Shown: positions 43,814 through 52,490 of the stretch, piece by piece
Layout: each line of letters starts with the position of its first letter
Position numbering within the stretch: position 1 is the first letter of the stretch
DNA from: JANQOH01 sp965214495
GTDB lineage: Bacteria; Pseudomonadota; Alphaproteobacteria; UBA7887
Direction: 5' to 3'
DNA: 64,000 bases
Assembly: GCA_965214495.1 (NCBI GenBank)
Contig: OZ243958.1
Span: 2,914,001 to 2,978,000 of the forward strand
Position numbers and translations under genes: made by a program
The notes under the pieces: model-generated
Told to the model about the DNA's origin: nothing
Seen by the model: only the letters and a program-made list of their open reading frames with translations
Databases searched by the model: none

Positions 43814-44062
43814 TTAGCGCAGGCGGACGCGCAGGCGATGAACGCCGCCGTCGCCGTTCTCCGGCGTCAGCGACAATACTTCGTGGCCCATCTCGACGAC
43901 CGAACGCGGCACGTTCTCCAGCGGTTCACCGGCGTTGAGCCGCACTTCGAGGCACTCCCCGGCCGCCATCGATTCGAGGGCGAGTTTGGTGCGCACGAAG
44001 GTCATCGGGCACACCAGACGGGTGATGTCGAGCGTCCGGTCGGCGTCGCGCGGCGGCAGCAT
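43814..44062 (-). CDS. TusA-like sulfurtransferase
   Basis: 82 residues from ATG 44062, the expected TusA length. The CPxP motif is LVCPMTFVRTKLALESM: the active Cys is present, the second Pro is Thr. LEVRLNAGEPLENVPRSVVE and GHEVLSLT are family-typical. TusA-like proteins relay sulfur or act in redox regulation. It lies 10 bases after hspQ on the same strand. Confidence 0.88.
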   Translation of the reverse strand: MLPPRDADRTLDITRLVCPMTFVRTKLALESMAAGECLEVRLNAGEPLENVPRSVVEMGHEVLSLTPENGDGGVHRLRVRLR

Positions 44063-44072
44063 CGCGCCGGGA

Positions 44073-44402
44073 TCAGTGCGCCTGACCGGGGCGGGGCACG
44101 TAGCGGCCATCGTGCAGGCCCTCGAACATTCTCGCGGTTTCGGGGTGGCCGACCGGGCCGGAATCGGCGTCCGGCAGCAGGTTCTGTTCGGACACGTAGG
44201 CGATATAGGTCGTGTCCTCGTTCTCGGCCAGCAGATGATAGAAGGGTTGGTCGCGGCGCGGGCGCACTTCGGCGGGAATCGACCGGTACCATTCCTCGGT
44301 GTTGGCGAACTCCGGGTCCACGTCGAACACCACGCCGCGAAACGGATAGACGCGATGGCGAACGATGGAGCCGATCCGGAATTTGGCCTGACGAACCTTC
44401 AT
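44073..44402 (-). CDS. hspQ: Heat-shock protein HspQ (hemimethylated-DNA-binding YccV type)
   Basis: 109 residues from ATG 44402. AKFRIGSIVRHRVYPFRGVV, FDVDPEFANTEEWYRSIP, QPFYHLLAENEDTTYIAYVS and EQNLL are the HspQ signature. In E. coli it promotes degradation of denatured DnaA and is a Lon adaptor/specificity enhancer. The N-terminal extension to 44420 is unlikely. Cotranscription with the tusA-like gene is probable. Confidence 0.93.
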   Translation of the reverse strand: MKVRQAKFRIGSIVRHRVYPFRGVVFDVDPEFANTEEWYRSIPAEVRPRRDQPFYHLLAENEDTTYIAYVSEQNLLPDADSGPVGHPETARMFEGLHDGRYVPRPGQAH

Positions 44403-44523
44403 GGCGCACCTGATTTCCACGCGAACCGTTTTCAGAGATTACTCCCTGGCTCGGTCCGGGCCAAGCCCCGGTTCTCTGCGGGGAACCGCGAACCCGACCG
44501 CCGAAGGACCGACGCCGGTGGAT

Positions 44524-44802
44524 TCTCGATCGGGTAGCGGGAAGACGGGCGGGAGGAACAGCGGGACAGCGGCGCCTCCAGGCCGCCACGAGGGGGCGGG
44601 TGCGCCGAGCGACCGGCCTGTAGAGGCGCCCCTTGTGGGCGCCCGAACTTCCGAACAGGCGGGGAACAAGGAGGGCAACCACAAGGGTTGCCCCTACGGG
44701 GATTGTCGCGGTTCGTGTGAGTTCGTGCTGGCGATGACCGCGGCGCGCTGGAGTCCGGTCGTCCCGCAGCGTGTATCGATTTCAAACCGAGACACGACCG
44801 GC
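44524..44802 (+). repeat. Dispersed palindromic repeat, copy 2
   Basis: Contains the two internal hairpins: GGCGCCCCTTGTGGGCGCC at about 44631 and GGGCAACCACAAGGGTTGCC at about 44674. Then comes GATTGTCGCGGTTCGTGTGA, and the right end reads GTATCGATTTCAAACCGAGA then CACGACC. The left end is eroded. It occupies most of the hspQ-FAH intergenic region (44403-44873); no gene is seen there. Confidence 0.85.
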
Positions 44803-44873
44803 CGGGGAGGCGCATTGTTCGCGCGGCGTTTTTCACGCAGTATCGGCGGCATACGGCGCGACGGGGAGTGGCC

Positions 44874-46067
44874 ATGGAATTCGTTCTCGACAGGCAGATC
44901 GTGCTACCCGACGACGGCGCGCGCGGCACGCTGATCGGCCGTTGCCAGGTTCCGGCGGTGTCCGGGCCGTCGGTGGTCGTGATCGCCGAAACCGGCGTGT
45001 ACGACATTTCCGCCGCGTGGCCGACTTCGGCCGCCCTGATGAACGCCGAGAACCCGGCGGCGGCGGCGGCGACTACCGGCAGCGCGGAACGACTCGGCGG
45101 AATCGACGAAATCCTCGCCAACACCGTTCCCGACGGGCGCGACCCCGACAAACCGTGGTTCCTCGCGCCGATCGACCTGCAGGCGGTCAAGGCCGCGGGA
45201 GTCACCTTTCTCGACAGCCTGATGGAACGGGTGATCGAGGAGCACGCGCACGGCGACCCGGTGGCCGCGGAAAGCGTCCGCAACTCGATCGTGAAGGAAA
45301 TCGGCGCCAGCCTGAACGGGATCAAGCCGGGTTCGGACGCGGCGTCGAAGCTCAAGGAGTCGCTCGTCCGACGCGACCTGTGGTCGCCCTATCTGGAAGT
45401 GGGGATCGGACCCGACGCCGAGATCTTCACCAAGGCGCAGCCGATGAGCGCGGTCGGCCTCGGCGCCGAGATCGGCATCCCGCGCCACTCGACCTGGAAC
45501 AACCCGGAGCCGGAAGCGGTCCTTGTCGTCAACGCCCGCGGCGAAATCGTCGGCGCCACGCTGGGCAACGACGTGAACCTGCGGGACATGGAAGGCCGCA
45601 GCGCCCTGTTGCTCAACCGCGCCAAGGACAACAACGCCTCCTGCGCCATCGGCCCGTTCATCCGGCTGTTCGATTCGACCTTCACCCTGCACGACCTCGA
45701 GGGGATCGATATCAGCCTCGCGGTCGAAGGCGAGGACCAGTTCTCGCTGCTCGGCACGTCGTCGATGGGTCTGATGAGCCGGACCCCGCGCGAACTCGTC
45801 GCGCAAACCATCAACGAGGACCATCGCTACCCCGACGGCTTCGTGCTGATGACCGGCACCATGTTCGCGCCGACCGAGGACCGCGGCGAGCCGGGGCGCG
45901 GTTTCACCCATCTGGTGGGCGATATCGTGCTGATCGCCACTCCGCCGCTCGGTGCGCTCGTCAACCGCGTGCGCCATTGCGACGAGACCGAACCGTGGAC
46001 GTTCGGCGTCTCGACGCTCATGGTCAACCTGGCCGACCGCGGCCTGTTGAACGCCAGGGGAAGCTGA
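44874..46067 (+). CDS. Fumarylacetoacetate hydrolase family protein
   Basis: 397 residues from ATG 44874 with GGGGAG upstream. The C-terminal FAH-fold half shows VGIGPDAEIFTKAQPMSAVG, GIPRHSTWNNPEPEAVLVVN, GATLGNDVNLRDMEG, SCAIGPFIRL and FVLMTGTMFAPTEDRGEPG. E...E and D metal ligands are present in EPE and NDVN. The length and the NNPEPE motif suit the sugar-acid dehydratase/dioxovalerate-type branch rather than classical fumarylacetoacetase. Function in sugar acid catabolism is likely but not proven. Confidence 0.87.
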   Translation: MEFVLDRQIVLPDDGARGTLIGRCQVPAVSGPSVVVIAETGVYDISAAWPTSAALMNAENPAAAAATTGSAERLGGIDEILANTVPDGRDPDKPWFLAPIDLQAVKAAGVTFLDSLMERVIEEHAHGDPVAAESVRNSIVKEIGASLNGIKPGSDAASKLKESLVRRDLWSPYLEVGIGPDAEIFTKAQPMSAVGLGAEIGIPRHSTWNNPEPEAVLVVNARGEIVGATLGNDVNLRDMEGRSALLLNRAKDNNASCAIGPFIRLFDSTFTLHDLEGIDISLAVEGEDQFSLLGTSSMGLMSRTPRELVAQTINEDHRYPDGFVLMTGTMFAPTEDRGEPGRGFTHLVGDIVLIATPPLGALVNRVRHCDETEPWTFGVSTLMVNLADRGLLNARGS

Positions 46068-46125
46068 ACGCACACCCGACCGAGACAGGCCTTGTATCCT
46101 GCGGTGGAGAACCGATATCGTCGGC

Positions 46126-46707
46126 ATGGTGGCGGACGAAGCCGACATCGAAGGCCGCATTATCGACGCCGCGCTGACGCTGGCGGCGGAGCGCGAATGG
46201 CGCACGCTTGCCCTGGCGGATATCGCCGACGCTGCCGACCTGCCGCTGGCGACCGTTGCGGCGGGTTACCGCGACAAGAACGCCGTCCTCGCCGCACTCG
46301 CGCGGCGCGCCGACCGCGCGGTTCTCGAAGGTGCGACGAGAGACGACCGTGAGGAACCGGCGCGCGATCGGTTGCTCGACGCGATCATGCGCCGTTTCGA
46401 TGCGCTGCGCCCGTATCGCGACGGTCTGCGGGCGATCCACCGCCACCCGCTGTCGGCAGTCTGCGCTTGGGGCATCCTGCCGCGCTCGATGGCCGCCATG
46501 CTCGAAGCCGCCGGGATTCCGGACGACGGCGCGCGCGGGGCTGTTCGCGCCGCCGGTCTGGCAGCGATCTACCTCTCGACCTTCCGCGTGTGGCTCGAAG
46601 ACGAGAGTGAAGATTGGGGCACCACGACGGCCCATCTCGCCCGCCGGCTCGAGCGCGCCGACAAGCTGATCGCCGCCTGCCAACGCCGCTGCCGGCCGCG
46701 CCGCTGA
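46126..46707 (+). CDS. TetR-family transcriptional regulator
   Basis: 193 residues. Helix-turn-helix: IIDAALTLAAEREWRTLALA then DIADAADLPLATVAAGYRDK. The C-terminal ligand/dimerisation part has DGLRAIHRHPLSAVCAWGIL and WLEDESEDWGTTTAHLARRL, the COQ9/TetR-like type seen in alphaproteobacteria. It follows the FAH gene after 58 bases on the same strand; target unknown. Confidence 0.85.
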   Translation: MVADEADIEGRIIDAALTLAAEREWRTLALADIADAADLPLATVAAGYRDKNAVLAALARRADRAVLEGATRDDREEPARDRLLDAIMRRFDALRPYRDGLRAIHRHPLSAVCAWGILPRSMAAMLEAAGIPDDGARGAVRAAGLAAIYLSTFRVWLEDESEDWGTTTAHLARRLERADKLIAACQRRCRPRR

Positions 46708-46714
46708 CTCGCGT

Positions 46715-46862
46715 CGTTCAGAACGCCGTGTAGTCCGCCGCTACCGAATCGACCGCAACCGGCTGCCCGGTTTCCGCCGAACGGATCGCGGCGAGAGTGC
46801 AGCGCACGGCGGGCAAGGACCGCGTCGATCGTGTGATGCACCTGGTTGACGTGGCCGTGTCT
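46715..46862 (-). repeat. Decayed duplicate of the 3' end of the Gfo/Idh/MocA gene
   Basis: Bases 46718-46862 repeat 47720-47881 (AACGCCGTGTAGTCCGCCGC, GAATCGACCGCAACCGGCTG, CCCGGTTTCCGC, GAGAGTGCAGCGCACGGC, GTGATGCACCTGGTTGAC) with an internal deletion of about 20 bases. It is a non-functional copy of the last 50 codons of the oxidoreductase on the far side of the NYN gene. Confidence 0.9.
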
Positions 46863-46919
46863 GAACGAAGTCAAGACCGCGTCGCCGGCGGACCGAAACT
46901 CCGAAACGTCGCTGCTGCA

Positions 46920-47555
46920 TCAATTCGACCGTCTGTCCGGGCGATAGTCCCGAGTATCCAGACAAGCGTCGTAAAACGCCTTGTTCATCCTGAACCAGTC
47001 AGTCTTGTCGATACCTCGCCTCGACGTGGCGTTCGGTCCGTGTGGAAAGGCCGAAACAACCTTTATCCATCGGTTCTCCGAACGGGCGATATCGCGGATT
47101 TCACGCGCAACTTCGACGAAATCCTGATCTTGACTGAAAATCACCGCGACATCCAGTTCGTCATGGCGCGCAAGGTGTACCACGTCAAGTCCCAGGCGCA
47201 GGTCCACGCCTTTCTCCCGTTCGGCGGCGATCTCGCGAAGTGAGCCGTCCGGCAAGCGAACGCGCTCGACCCGATATCGAAGAGGACGCCGGATGACGAC
47301 GATCCCGGCGCGTGTCATCGCGGTAAGACGGCGAGCCCAGTAATCGTGCCACATGGGCGCCCGGTTTGCGTCCGGAACACCGGTGTAAAAGCGGACGCCG
47401 TAATTGGCCCAGCCGCAGGCAGCGCATATCGCGTCGCTCAGTTTTCGCGGGTCGTAGTTCGGGTGATAGTGCCCGAAAGCATCCTTGGCGTGCCGGAACA
47501 GGTTCTGGCCGTCGATGAACGAAACGGCGCGCTTGATCTCGGGAGCGTCAGGCAT
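46920..47555 (-). CDS. NYN domain (PIN-like) nuclease-related protein
   Basis: 211 residues. The NYN/LabA-like fold shows VSFIDGQNLFRHAKDAFGHY at the start (first Asp and Asn), GVRFYTGVPDANRAP in the middle, and LGLDVVHLARHDELDVAVIF then SQDQDF with the later aspartates. These are the metal-binding residues of the family, related to PIN nucleases. It sits between duplicated pieces of the neighbouring oxidoreductase gene, in an AT-richer patch, so it was probably inserted. No antitoxin candidate is adjacent. Confidence 0.85.
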   Translation of the reverse strand: MPDAPEIKRAVSFIDGQNLFRHAKDAFGHYHPNYDPRKLSDAICAACGWANYGVRFYTGVPDANRAPMWHDYWARRLTAMTRAGIVVIRRPLRYRVERVRLPDGSLREIAAEREKGVDLRLGLDVVHLARHDELDVAVIFSQDQDFVEVAREIRDIARSENRWIKVVSAFPHGPNATSRRGIDKTDWFRMNKAFYDACLDTRDYRPDRRSN

Positions 47556-47714
47556 GGTGCGGCAAGAAATAACCCCGCCGGGGCCTTGCGGCGAGTCCGG
47601 CGGGGAGGAATTGGCCGGGAAGATATGTGCCCATAATGCCGGCTGTCAATGTGTTTGTCGGCGTCGTTACTCGTCGAGGAGCCATGGACGAGGCGCCGCG
47701 CCGCGGCGCTTCAC

Positions 47715-48887
47715 TCAGAACGCCGTGTAGTCCGCCGCAACGGAATCGACCGCAACCGGCTGCCCGGTTTCCGCTGAACGGATGGCGGCGAGAGTGCAGC
47801 GCACGGCGCGCACGCCGTCGGCGGCGTCGTAACGCGGCGGGCGGTCGGTAAGGATCGCGTCGATCAGGTGATGCACCTGGTTGACATGGCCCTGGCTGTA
47901 GTAGGCGATTTCCGACTGCCACAAATCGTCGCCGCCTTCGTCGAAGCGGTATGCCCGGGTCTCCTCGCCGTCGCGGTGGACCAGCAGATGTTGCGGCGCG
48001 CCGCGCCAGAACAGGTTGCCGCCGCCCTCGCCGAGCACTTCGATCATCCCCTCGCCGCCGACGATGCAGGTGCTGAAACCGCGCATGGGGTCGTATTTGC
48101 CGTTGAGCCGTTCGGCGCGCATCCATACCCCCTGGCGCGCCGGATCGGCGAAGCGGAACACGATGACGGGAATGTCGATTTCGGCGCTGACATAGGGGTC
48201 GTGCGCGGCGCCACGCCGGCGCGGGCCGGTCGGGGCGCGGCTGGCGACGGCGTAAACCTCCGCGATCCGGTCGTCGAGCGCGAAATACTCGGCGGCGGCG
48301 AAGAAGTGCGGCGCGTGGTCGAATATCCACGGCCAGGCGCCGCCGCCTGACCGGCGCGGATCGACGCGCCAGCTGCGCTCCGCCGGGCCGGTGTCGATGG
48401 CCGGTTCCGGCCGCCGCAGCCAGGCGCCGTGGCGCTGACGGATCTGCAACGGTCGGCCGATAGCCCCCGCTTCGATCAACCTCCGCGTTTCGACGTGGGA
48501 AGTGTGAAAGACATAGGTCTCGCCCACCGCCACCGTGCGTCCCGCCGTGCGCGCCTTGGCGATGACGGTTTCGCCTTCACCGACGCTGCGGCAGAACGGC
48601 TTTTCGCACAGCACATGTTTGCCGGCGTCGAGCGCCGCGAGGCACATCGGCGCATGGAGGAAGGTCGGCGTCGCGATATCGACGAGGTCGATGTCGTCGC
48701 GGGCGAGCATCCGTTCGTAGTCAGTATATACGCTCGCGATACCGTGCTCTCGCGCGACCCGCCGCGCCCGGTCGCCGTCACGGTCGCACACCGCGGCGAG
48801 CCGTGCCCGAGGGTGGCTCGCATACCCCTTGAGGTGCGCCGCCGCCGCCAATCCCAGGCCGACGAGTCCGACTCCGATCCGCTTCAT
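47715..48887 (-). CDS. Gfo/Idh/MocA-family oxidoreductase
   Basis: 390 residues. Rossmann start GLVGLGLAAAAHLKGYASHP, IASVYTDYERMLARDDIDLV, HVLCEKPFCRSVGEGE (the EKP motif), GETYVFHTSHVETRRLIEAG and a C-terminal YSQGHVNQVHHLIDAILTDR. It probably oxidises a sugar or inositol derivative with NAD(P). The final 50 codons are duplicated at 46715-46862. The copy here is intact to the stop at 47715. Confidence 0.93.
   Translation of the reverse strand: MKRIGVGLVGLGLAAAAHLKGYASHPRARLAAVCDRDGDRARRVAREHGIASVYTDYERMLARDDIDLVDIATPTFLHAPMCLAALDAGKHVLCEKPFCRSVGEGETVIAKARTAGRTVAVGETYVFHTSHVETRRLIEAGAIGRPLQIRQRHGAWLRRPEPAIDTGPAERSWRVDPRRSGGGAWPWIFDHAPHFFAAAEYFALDDRIAEVYAVASRAPTGPRRRGAAHDPYVSAEIDIPVIVFRFADPARQGVWMRAERLNGKYDPMRGFSTCIVGGEGMIEVLGEGGGNLFWRGAPQHLLVHRDGEETRAYRFDEGGDDLWQSEIAYYSQGHVNQVHHLIDAILTDRPPRYDAADGVRAVRCTLAAIRSAETGQPVAVDSVAADYTAF
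47717..47881 (-). repeat. Intact member of the duplicated oxidoreductase 3' segment
   Basis: Direct repeat partner of 46715-46862; here it is the functional 3' end of the Gfo/Idh/MocA gene. The two copies bracket the NYN gene. Confidence 0.88.
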
Positions 48888-49306
48888 GTTCGTATCGCGA
48901 TGCCGTGCGCCGTTTCCCCGGGGCGCCAGGATACCTGCGGCGCCGGCGCCTCTGTCACCCCATGAATGCGAGAAGCCAAGGCATGACTAGAATTGCCGAA
49001 TGGTGGCCGCGGAACGGCATTGGCCCGAACGCCCGGCGCGGGTCAAGTCGTGCGCCTGCGCGCGGCTGGCGCAGGGACACGAACGGAGGATTCACAGGGG
49101 CACATTTTCGCGCCATATTGCGGCGATGGTGCAGAGTGTCTCACCGTCACCGCTGGAGCTGAGGGGCGGAAGGCGTGTTCGATGATCCGGTCCGTCAAGC
49201 CGGAGTATCGTCGAGACGCGACCGGTTGAAAGAGGTCATGGCGGAGGCGCTGTCACGATGGCGTCGCGGAAGGGCATCGTTTACCGCCTGATCGGGAAGG
49301 TTGGGT
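48888..49306. other. Intergenic region without a recognisable gene
   Basis: About 420 bases between the oxidoreductase start and the MNT gene. I see no conserved protein or RNA. CGGAAGGCGTGTTCGAT near 49167 resembles ACGGAAGGCGTGTTTGAT near 50152 on the far side of the toxin-antitoxin genes, too short to interpret. Confidence 0.5.
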
Positions 49307-49618
49307 ATGCACGCCTCCATTGCTGACAAGAGGGAGGAACTGGCCGAGCTCTGCCGGCGCTACGGCGTGGTGCGGCTCGAGGTCTTCGGCTCGGCGGCGC
49401 GCGGCGCGGATTTCGATCCGCAAACCAGCGACGCCGACTTCCTGGTGGAATTCGGACTCGATGACGGCCGAGCGCCGCTCCGACAATACTTCGAATTTGC
49501 TGAAGCGTTGCGCCAGGCCTTGGGTCGTTCCGTCGATCTGGTCGAATCGGGCGCGGTCCGGAACCCGTATATGCGCGCGGCCATCGACCGGTCGCGCGAG
49601 CTCGTCTATGCGCCGTGA
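49307..49618 (+). CDS. MNT-type nucleotidyltransferase antitoxin
   Basis: 103 residues from ATG 49307 (GGAAGG upstream). LEVFGSAARGADFDPQTSDA then DFLVEF carries the GSxxRG...DxD polymerase-beta nucleotidyltransferase motif. In MntA/HepT pairs this enzyme AMPylates the HEPN toxin to neutralise it. It overlaps the HEPN start by 11 bases, giving coupled translation. Confidence 0.94.
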   Translation: MHASIADKREELAELCRRYGVVRLEVFGSAARGADFDPQTSDADFLVEFGLDDGRAPLRQYFEFAEALRQALGRSVDLVESGAVRNPYMRAAIDRSRELVYAP

Positions 49619-49964
49619 CCCTCGCGTCCTGCTGGCCGATGTCGACCGGGCAGCGGCGGATATCGCGCGTTTCATCGAAGGCATGGACAGCGGCGCCTAC
49701 ATTAGCGACTCTCGGACGCAAGCGGCGGTCGAACGCAAGTTCGAGATCATTGGCGAGGCGCTGAACCGCCTGCGTCGGACCTGCCCCGAAATTGCCGAAC
49801 GGATTCCCTCGCTGCGCGAGGTTGTCGACTTCCGCAACCCGTTGATCCATGGCTATGCGACCGTGGTACCCGAGCGCGTCCGGGACTATGCCGAGAACGA
49901 CTTGCCGCAACTGCGCTGGATAGTGCAGGAGTTGCTTGCAGAGTTGGGACCGCCGGAGGAATGA
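49608..49964 (+). CDS. HEPN toxin (HepT-like)
   Basis: 118 residues from ATG 49608. RTQAAVERKFEIIGEALNRL is the helical core and VDFRNPLIHGYATV holds the RNase motif R-x4-H with the following GY, whose Tyr is the AMPylation site in characterised systems. All active residues are present. It forms a complete toxin-antitoxin pair with the upstream MNT gene. Confidence 0.94.
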   Translation: MRRDPRVLLADVDRAAADIARFIEGMDSGAYISDSRTQAAVERKFEIIGEALNRLRRTCPEIAERIPSLREVVDFRNPLIHGYATVVPERVRDYAENDLPQLRWIVQELLAELGPPEE

Positions 49965-50226
49965 GAGCGCCGTCAACCGCTACTCCTTTCGTTCGGAGGC
50001 TCGCGGATCGGGGCAATTCTTCGACAAGCATACTTACCGTTCCCTACAACACGGCGCAGTGTTTTGGCTCGTCGAGCCGGGCCTCGCGGGAACGGCGACG
50101 TCAATCGGACGCCCGTCGAACGCGTGGTGGTTGCTGCCTCATACCGCCTTACGGAAGGCGTGTTTGATCGTTATCTGAATATGAACCGGCAGACTGCTGA
50201 GCGTCACAACCCGGATCCGGTGCGAT

Positions 50227-50652
50227 TTATCGGCTTCGGGCGGCTCCACGCCGAACGCAAGAAACGGTGTTGCCGCGCGCCCGCGTCTCGCGGGCACTCA
50301 GGTCGTCCGCCGGATCGTCATGAAGAACGAACCCTTCGTCCGGCAGGAATCCCGCATACCTCTCCGGCGCCTCCGGTCGTATCGGCTCCAGCGGTTGCCG
50401 GAAGTCGTCTCCAACGTCCGCAAGGAACCATTCGTCGTAACCGGCTTCGAGTAACAGGGTTCGAAGATCGAGCGCGCCGGACCGGAAGCGGCTCAGCCGT
50501 TCAGGAGCGACGCCCGCCACGAGATAGCGGTCGGAGCCGCCATCGTCGTCGATCATTACGCCGACATAGTGGCCGCCGATCGCGTCCCGGCCTTCGAAAA
50601 CCTGTACCCCATCATACCGGACGAGGATGTTGGTATGCCGGATCGGTTTCAT
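50227..50652 (-). CDS. Uncharacterised conserved protein (DUF6575-like appearance)
   Basis: 141 residues from ATG 50652, which overlaps the stop of the upstream small gene (ATGA). ILVRYDGVQVFEGRDAIGGH, YLVAGVAPERLSRFRSGALD and LRTLLLEAGYDEWFLADV have the look of DUF6575-type proteins (beta-rich domain often found beside toxin or defence genes). The end is arginine-rich and may be altered by a frameshift. The region 49965-50226 between it and the HEPN gene has no recognisable gene. Confidence 0.6.
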   Translation of the reverse strand: MKPIRHTNILVRYDGVQVFEGRDAIGGHYVGVMIDDDGGSDRYLVAGVAPERLSRFRSGALDLRTLLLEAGYDEWFLADVGDDFRQPLEPIRPEAPERYAGFLPDEGFVLHDDPADDLSARETRARGNTVSCVRRGAARSR

Positions 50653-50966
50653 CCCGACACGCCCGCACAGTTCGCGACGATGTCGAAGGCGGCGAGCGGC
50701 CACCAGGTATGATGCGACGGACGCCCCGTTCTCTGGATGCGACCGGCGCCGCTATCAAGCCGGACCACGGTATGCACCGAGATCCCGCGCGCCTGGCATT
50801 CGGTAACGTCTCGAAAACATCGATGCGGTTTCTCGGCGCGTTGCGACCTGAAATCTTCGTCGATCGGTGGCTGGTTCCGCACGAGACGAAAGACACATTG
50901 CGGTTCGGATATGTCCGCGGCTTCGACCGGCGGACAACCGTCGGGAAGCGGCTCGCGCCAAGTCAT
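50649..50966 (-). CDS. Uncharacterised small protein with HHTWWP motif
   Basis: 105 residues from ATG 50966. VFRLVRNQPPIDEDFRSQRA then EKPHRCF, ECQARGISV, and DSGAGRIQRTGRPSHHTWWP followed by LAAFDIVANC. I recall homologous small proteins with this HHTWWP ending, usually about 20 residues longer between ARGISV and the glycine-rich block, so this copy may carry an in-frame deletion. It is coupled to the downstream gene. Function unknown; a two-gene toxin-antitoxin or defence-associated unit is possible. Bases 50967-51251 show nothing recognisable. Confidence 0.6.
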   Translation of the reverse strand: MTWREPLPDGCPPVEAADISEPQCVFRLVRNQPPIDEDFRSQRAEKPHRCFRDVTECQARGISVHTVVRLDSGAGRIQRTGRPSHHTWWPLAAFDIVANCAGVSG

Positions 50967-51251
50967 CGCGGTGTGGCGAACGATGCTATCGGCGGCGCCG
51001 TCCCGCGCCGGAAACCGGTTCCGGTGGCGCCTTCGCTGTCGGCCTTATGCACGGCGGTCACCGATGATTCCCGAGCGCGGTTCGAAGACGAGGCGTCGGC
51101 GCACGCCCCGACGGGCGCAGAAGCATCGAAGACCGTCATGGCCATGTGACGAGCACAGCATGGCGCCTGGGCGCACGCGAGCCTTAGCCTCCTTGGGTGC
51201 ACGCACCGCGGCGCCGGGCGCTTCAACACCCGTTCAGAATTCCGGCGGGCG

Positions 51252-51505
51252 CTAGTGGATTGACCCCGACATTCGGAACCCGCGTTTTCTGGCTGCCGCG
51301 ATGCGATCCGAGTTTGCGATCCATGTGAAGGGCTTTGCCTCTGCGTCGTTGTGTCGCTCGATGAAGCGGCGGATTGCCTCCCGGAGTTGCGGGACAGGTT
51401 GGGAAACGCCGTGCTTGAGGCGTCTTCGAGTGAGTTTGGCGAAGAAGCCTTCGACAGCGTTGAGCCATGAACTCGATGTCGGAACGAAGTGGAAACGCCA
51501 TCGCG
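51252..51505 (-). pseudogene. IS630-family transposase, C-terminal fragment
   Basis: Minus strand reads WRFHFVPTSSSWLNAVEGFF, AKLTRRRLKHGVSQPVPQLR, EAIRRFIERHNDAEAKPFTW and IANSDRIAAARKRGF to a stop at 51252. WLNAVE contains the last catalytic Glu of the DDE set. The upstream part was removed by or lost beyond the IS inserted at 51509. Confidence 0.85.
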
Positions 51506-51508
51506 GAT

Positions 51509-52333
51509 CACTGCTGTCCGGTTAATTTTTGTGGACGGGTTGCATGGCATTGATTCTACTGGCGTTCAAGCGTTTGGTGACGTTTTCGACGCGGAAGAGG
51601 GTCAATGCCAAGCGCGACCACAATAGCGTTTTCCGCGATCTGTTGAAGCGTGTTCCATGGGCTGCGTTCGATCGGCTGGTGGAAGCCCATGGAGCGGACA
51701 GCCGGGTGCGGCGCCTGCGCACTCGGGATCAATTGATCGCATTGCGTCACGGCCAGCTTTCCGGGGCGACGAGCCTGCGCGAGATCGTCGGCGGTCTGCA
51801 CAGCCACAAGGCCCGCCTCTATCATGTGGGCGGTCGCGTGGCGCAGCGCTCGACGTTGGCCGACGCCAATGCCGGACGCCCGGCGGCGTTGTTCGCCAAC
51901 CTGTTCGCTGAGATGGTCGGTCGCGCCCGGCGGGGCCTGCGCCGCAAGATCGGCGAGGCGACTTACCTGATCGACGCGACGAACCTTCGTCTGGGCAGGC
52001 GGGGGTCGGAGTGGGCGCATTTTTCGGCCAGGGCCTGCGGCGCCAAGCTCCACGTGATCTACGATGCCGACGCCGAGCAACCGCTCTATGCGTCGGTCAC
52101 GCCGGCCAGGGTCAACGACATCACGGCGGCGCACGAGATGCCGGTCGAGGCCGGCGCCGCCTCGATCAGGCCGCCCGGAACGTCGTCAAATCCCCACTCG
52201 CTTTCGCCCGCCTCATGCGCGCCAATCTCATGCATCGAAAGCGCATCGACTGACTCATCGGCCCCATCACCCGCCCCCAAAATGCTCCAATCAAACCGCC
52301 ATACAATGGGCTTCAGTGTGAACCGGACAGCGG
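51509..52333 (+). mobile_element. IS4-family element (second type), internally deleted copy
   Basis: Same ends as the element at 16864 (CACTGCTGTCCGGTTAATTT on the left; AACCGGACAGCGGCG on the right). The element is only about 0.82 kb because about 450 bases were lost. Confidence 0.88.
51607..52250 (+). pseudogene. IS4-family transposase, broken
   Basis: Follows the intact transposase to HEMPVEAGA, then jumps to ARNVVKSPLAFARL near the C-terminus in another frame. The second Asp and the catalytic Glu are lost. The start codon position of the intact copy (ATG) is AAG here. Non-functional. Confidence 0.88.
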
Positions 52334-52490
52334 CGCAACGACGGAGAATACGAGGACGTCCCGCAGGCTTTGATCGACGCCGGGTTCGATCCAGACGATC
52401 GTAAACTCGCCGCGCTGGCCAAACGCGAGGGGATACCGGTGGTCAACGCGATAGACAGCGATTGGCTCGATGCGCGATCTGCTGACGGCC
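52334..52490 (+). pseudogene. PIN-like nuclease, C-terminal fragment
   Basis: Directly after the IS end the plus strand reads NDGEYEDVPQALIDAGFDPD, DRKLAALAKREGIPVVNAID and SDWL. The DDRK...VVNAxDSDW pattern is the acidic C-terminal motif of a PIN-like family of hypothetical proteins. The N-terminal half is missing, removed with or by the IS. Identification rests on motif recollection only. Confidence 0.5.

Noticed and set aside
44403..44873. Open frames between hspQ and the FAH gene
   Set aside because: They fall in the dispersed repeat and translate its hairpins; the same peptides appear wherever the repeat occurs.
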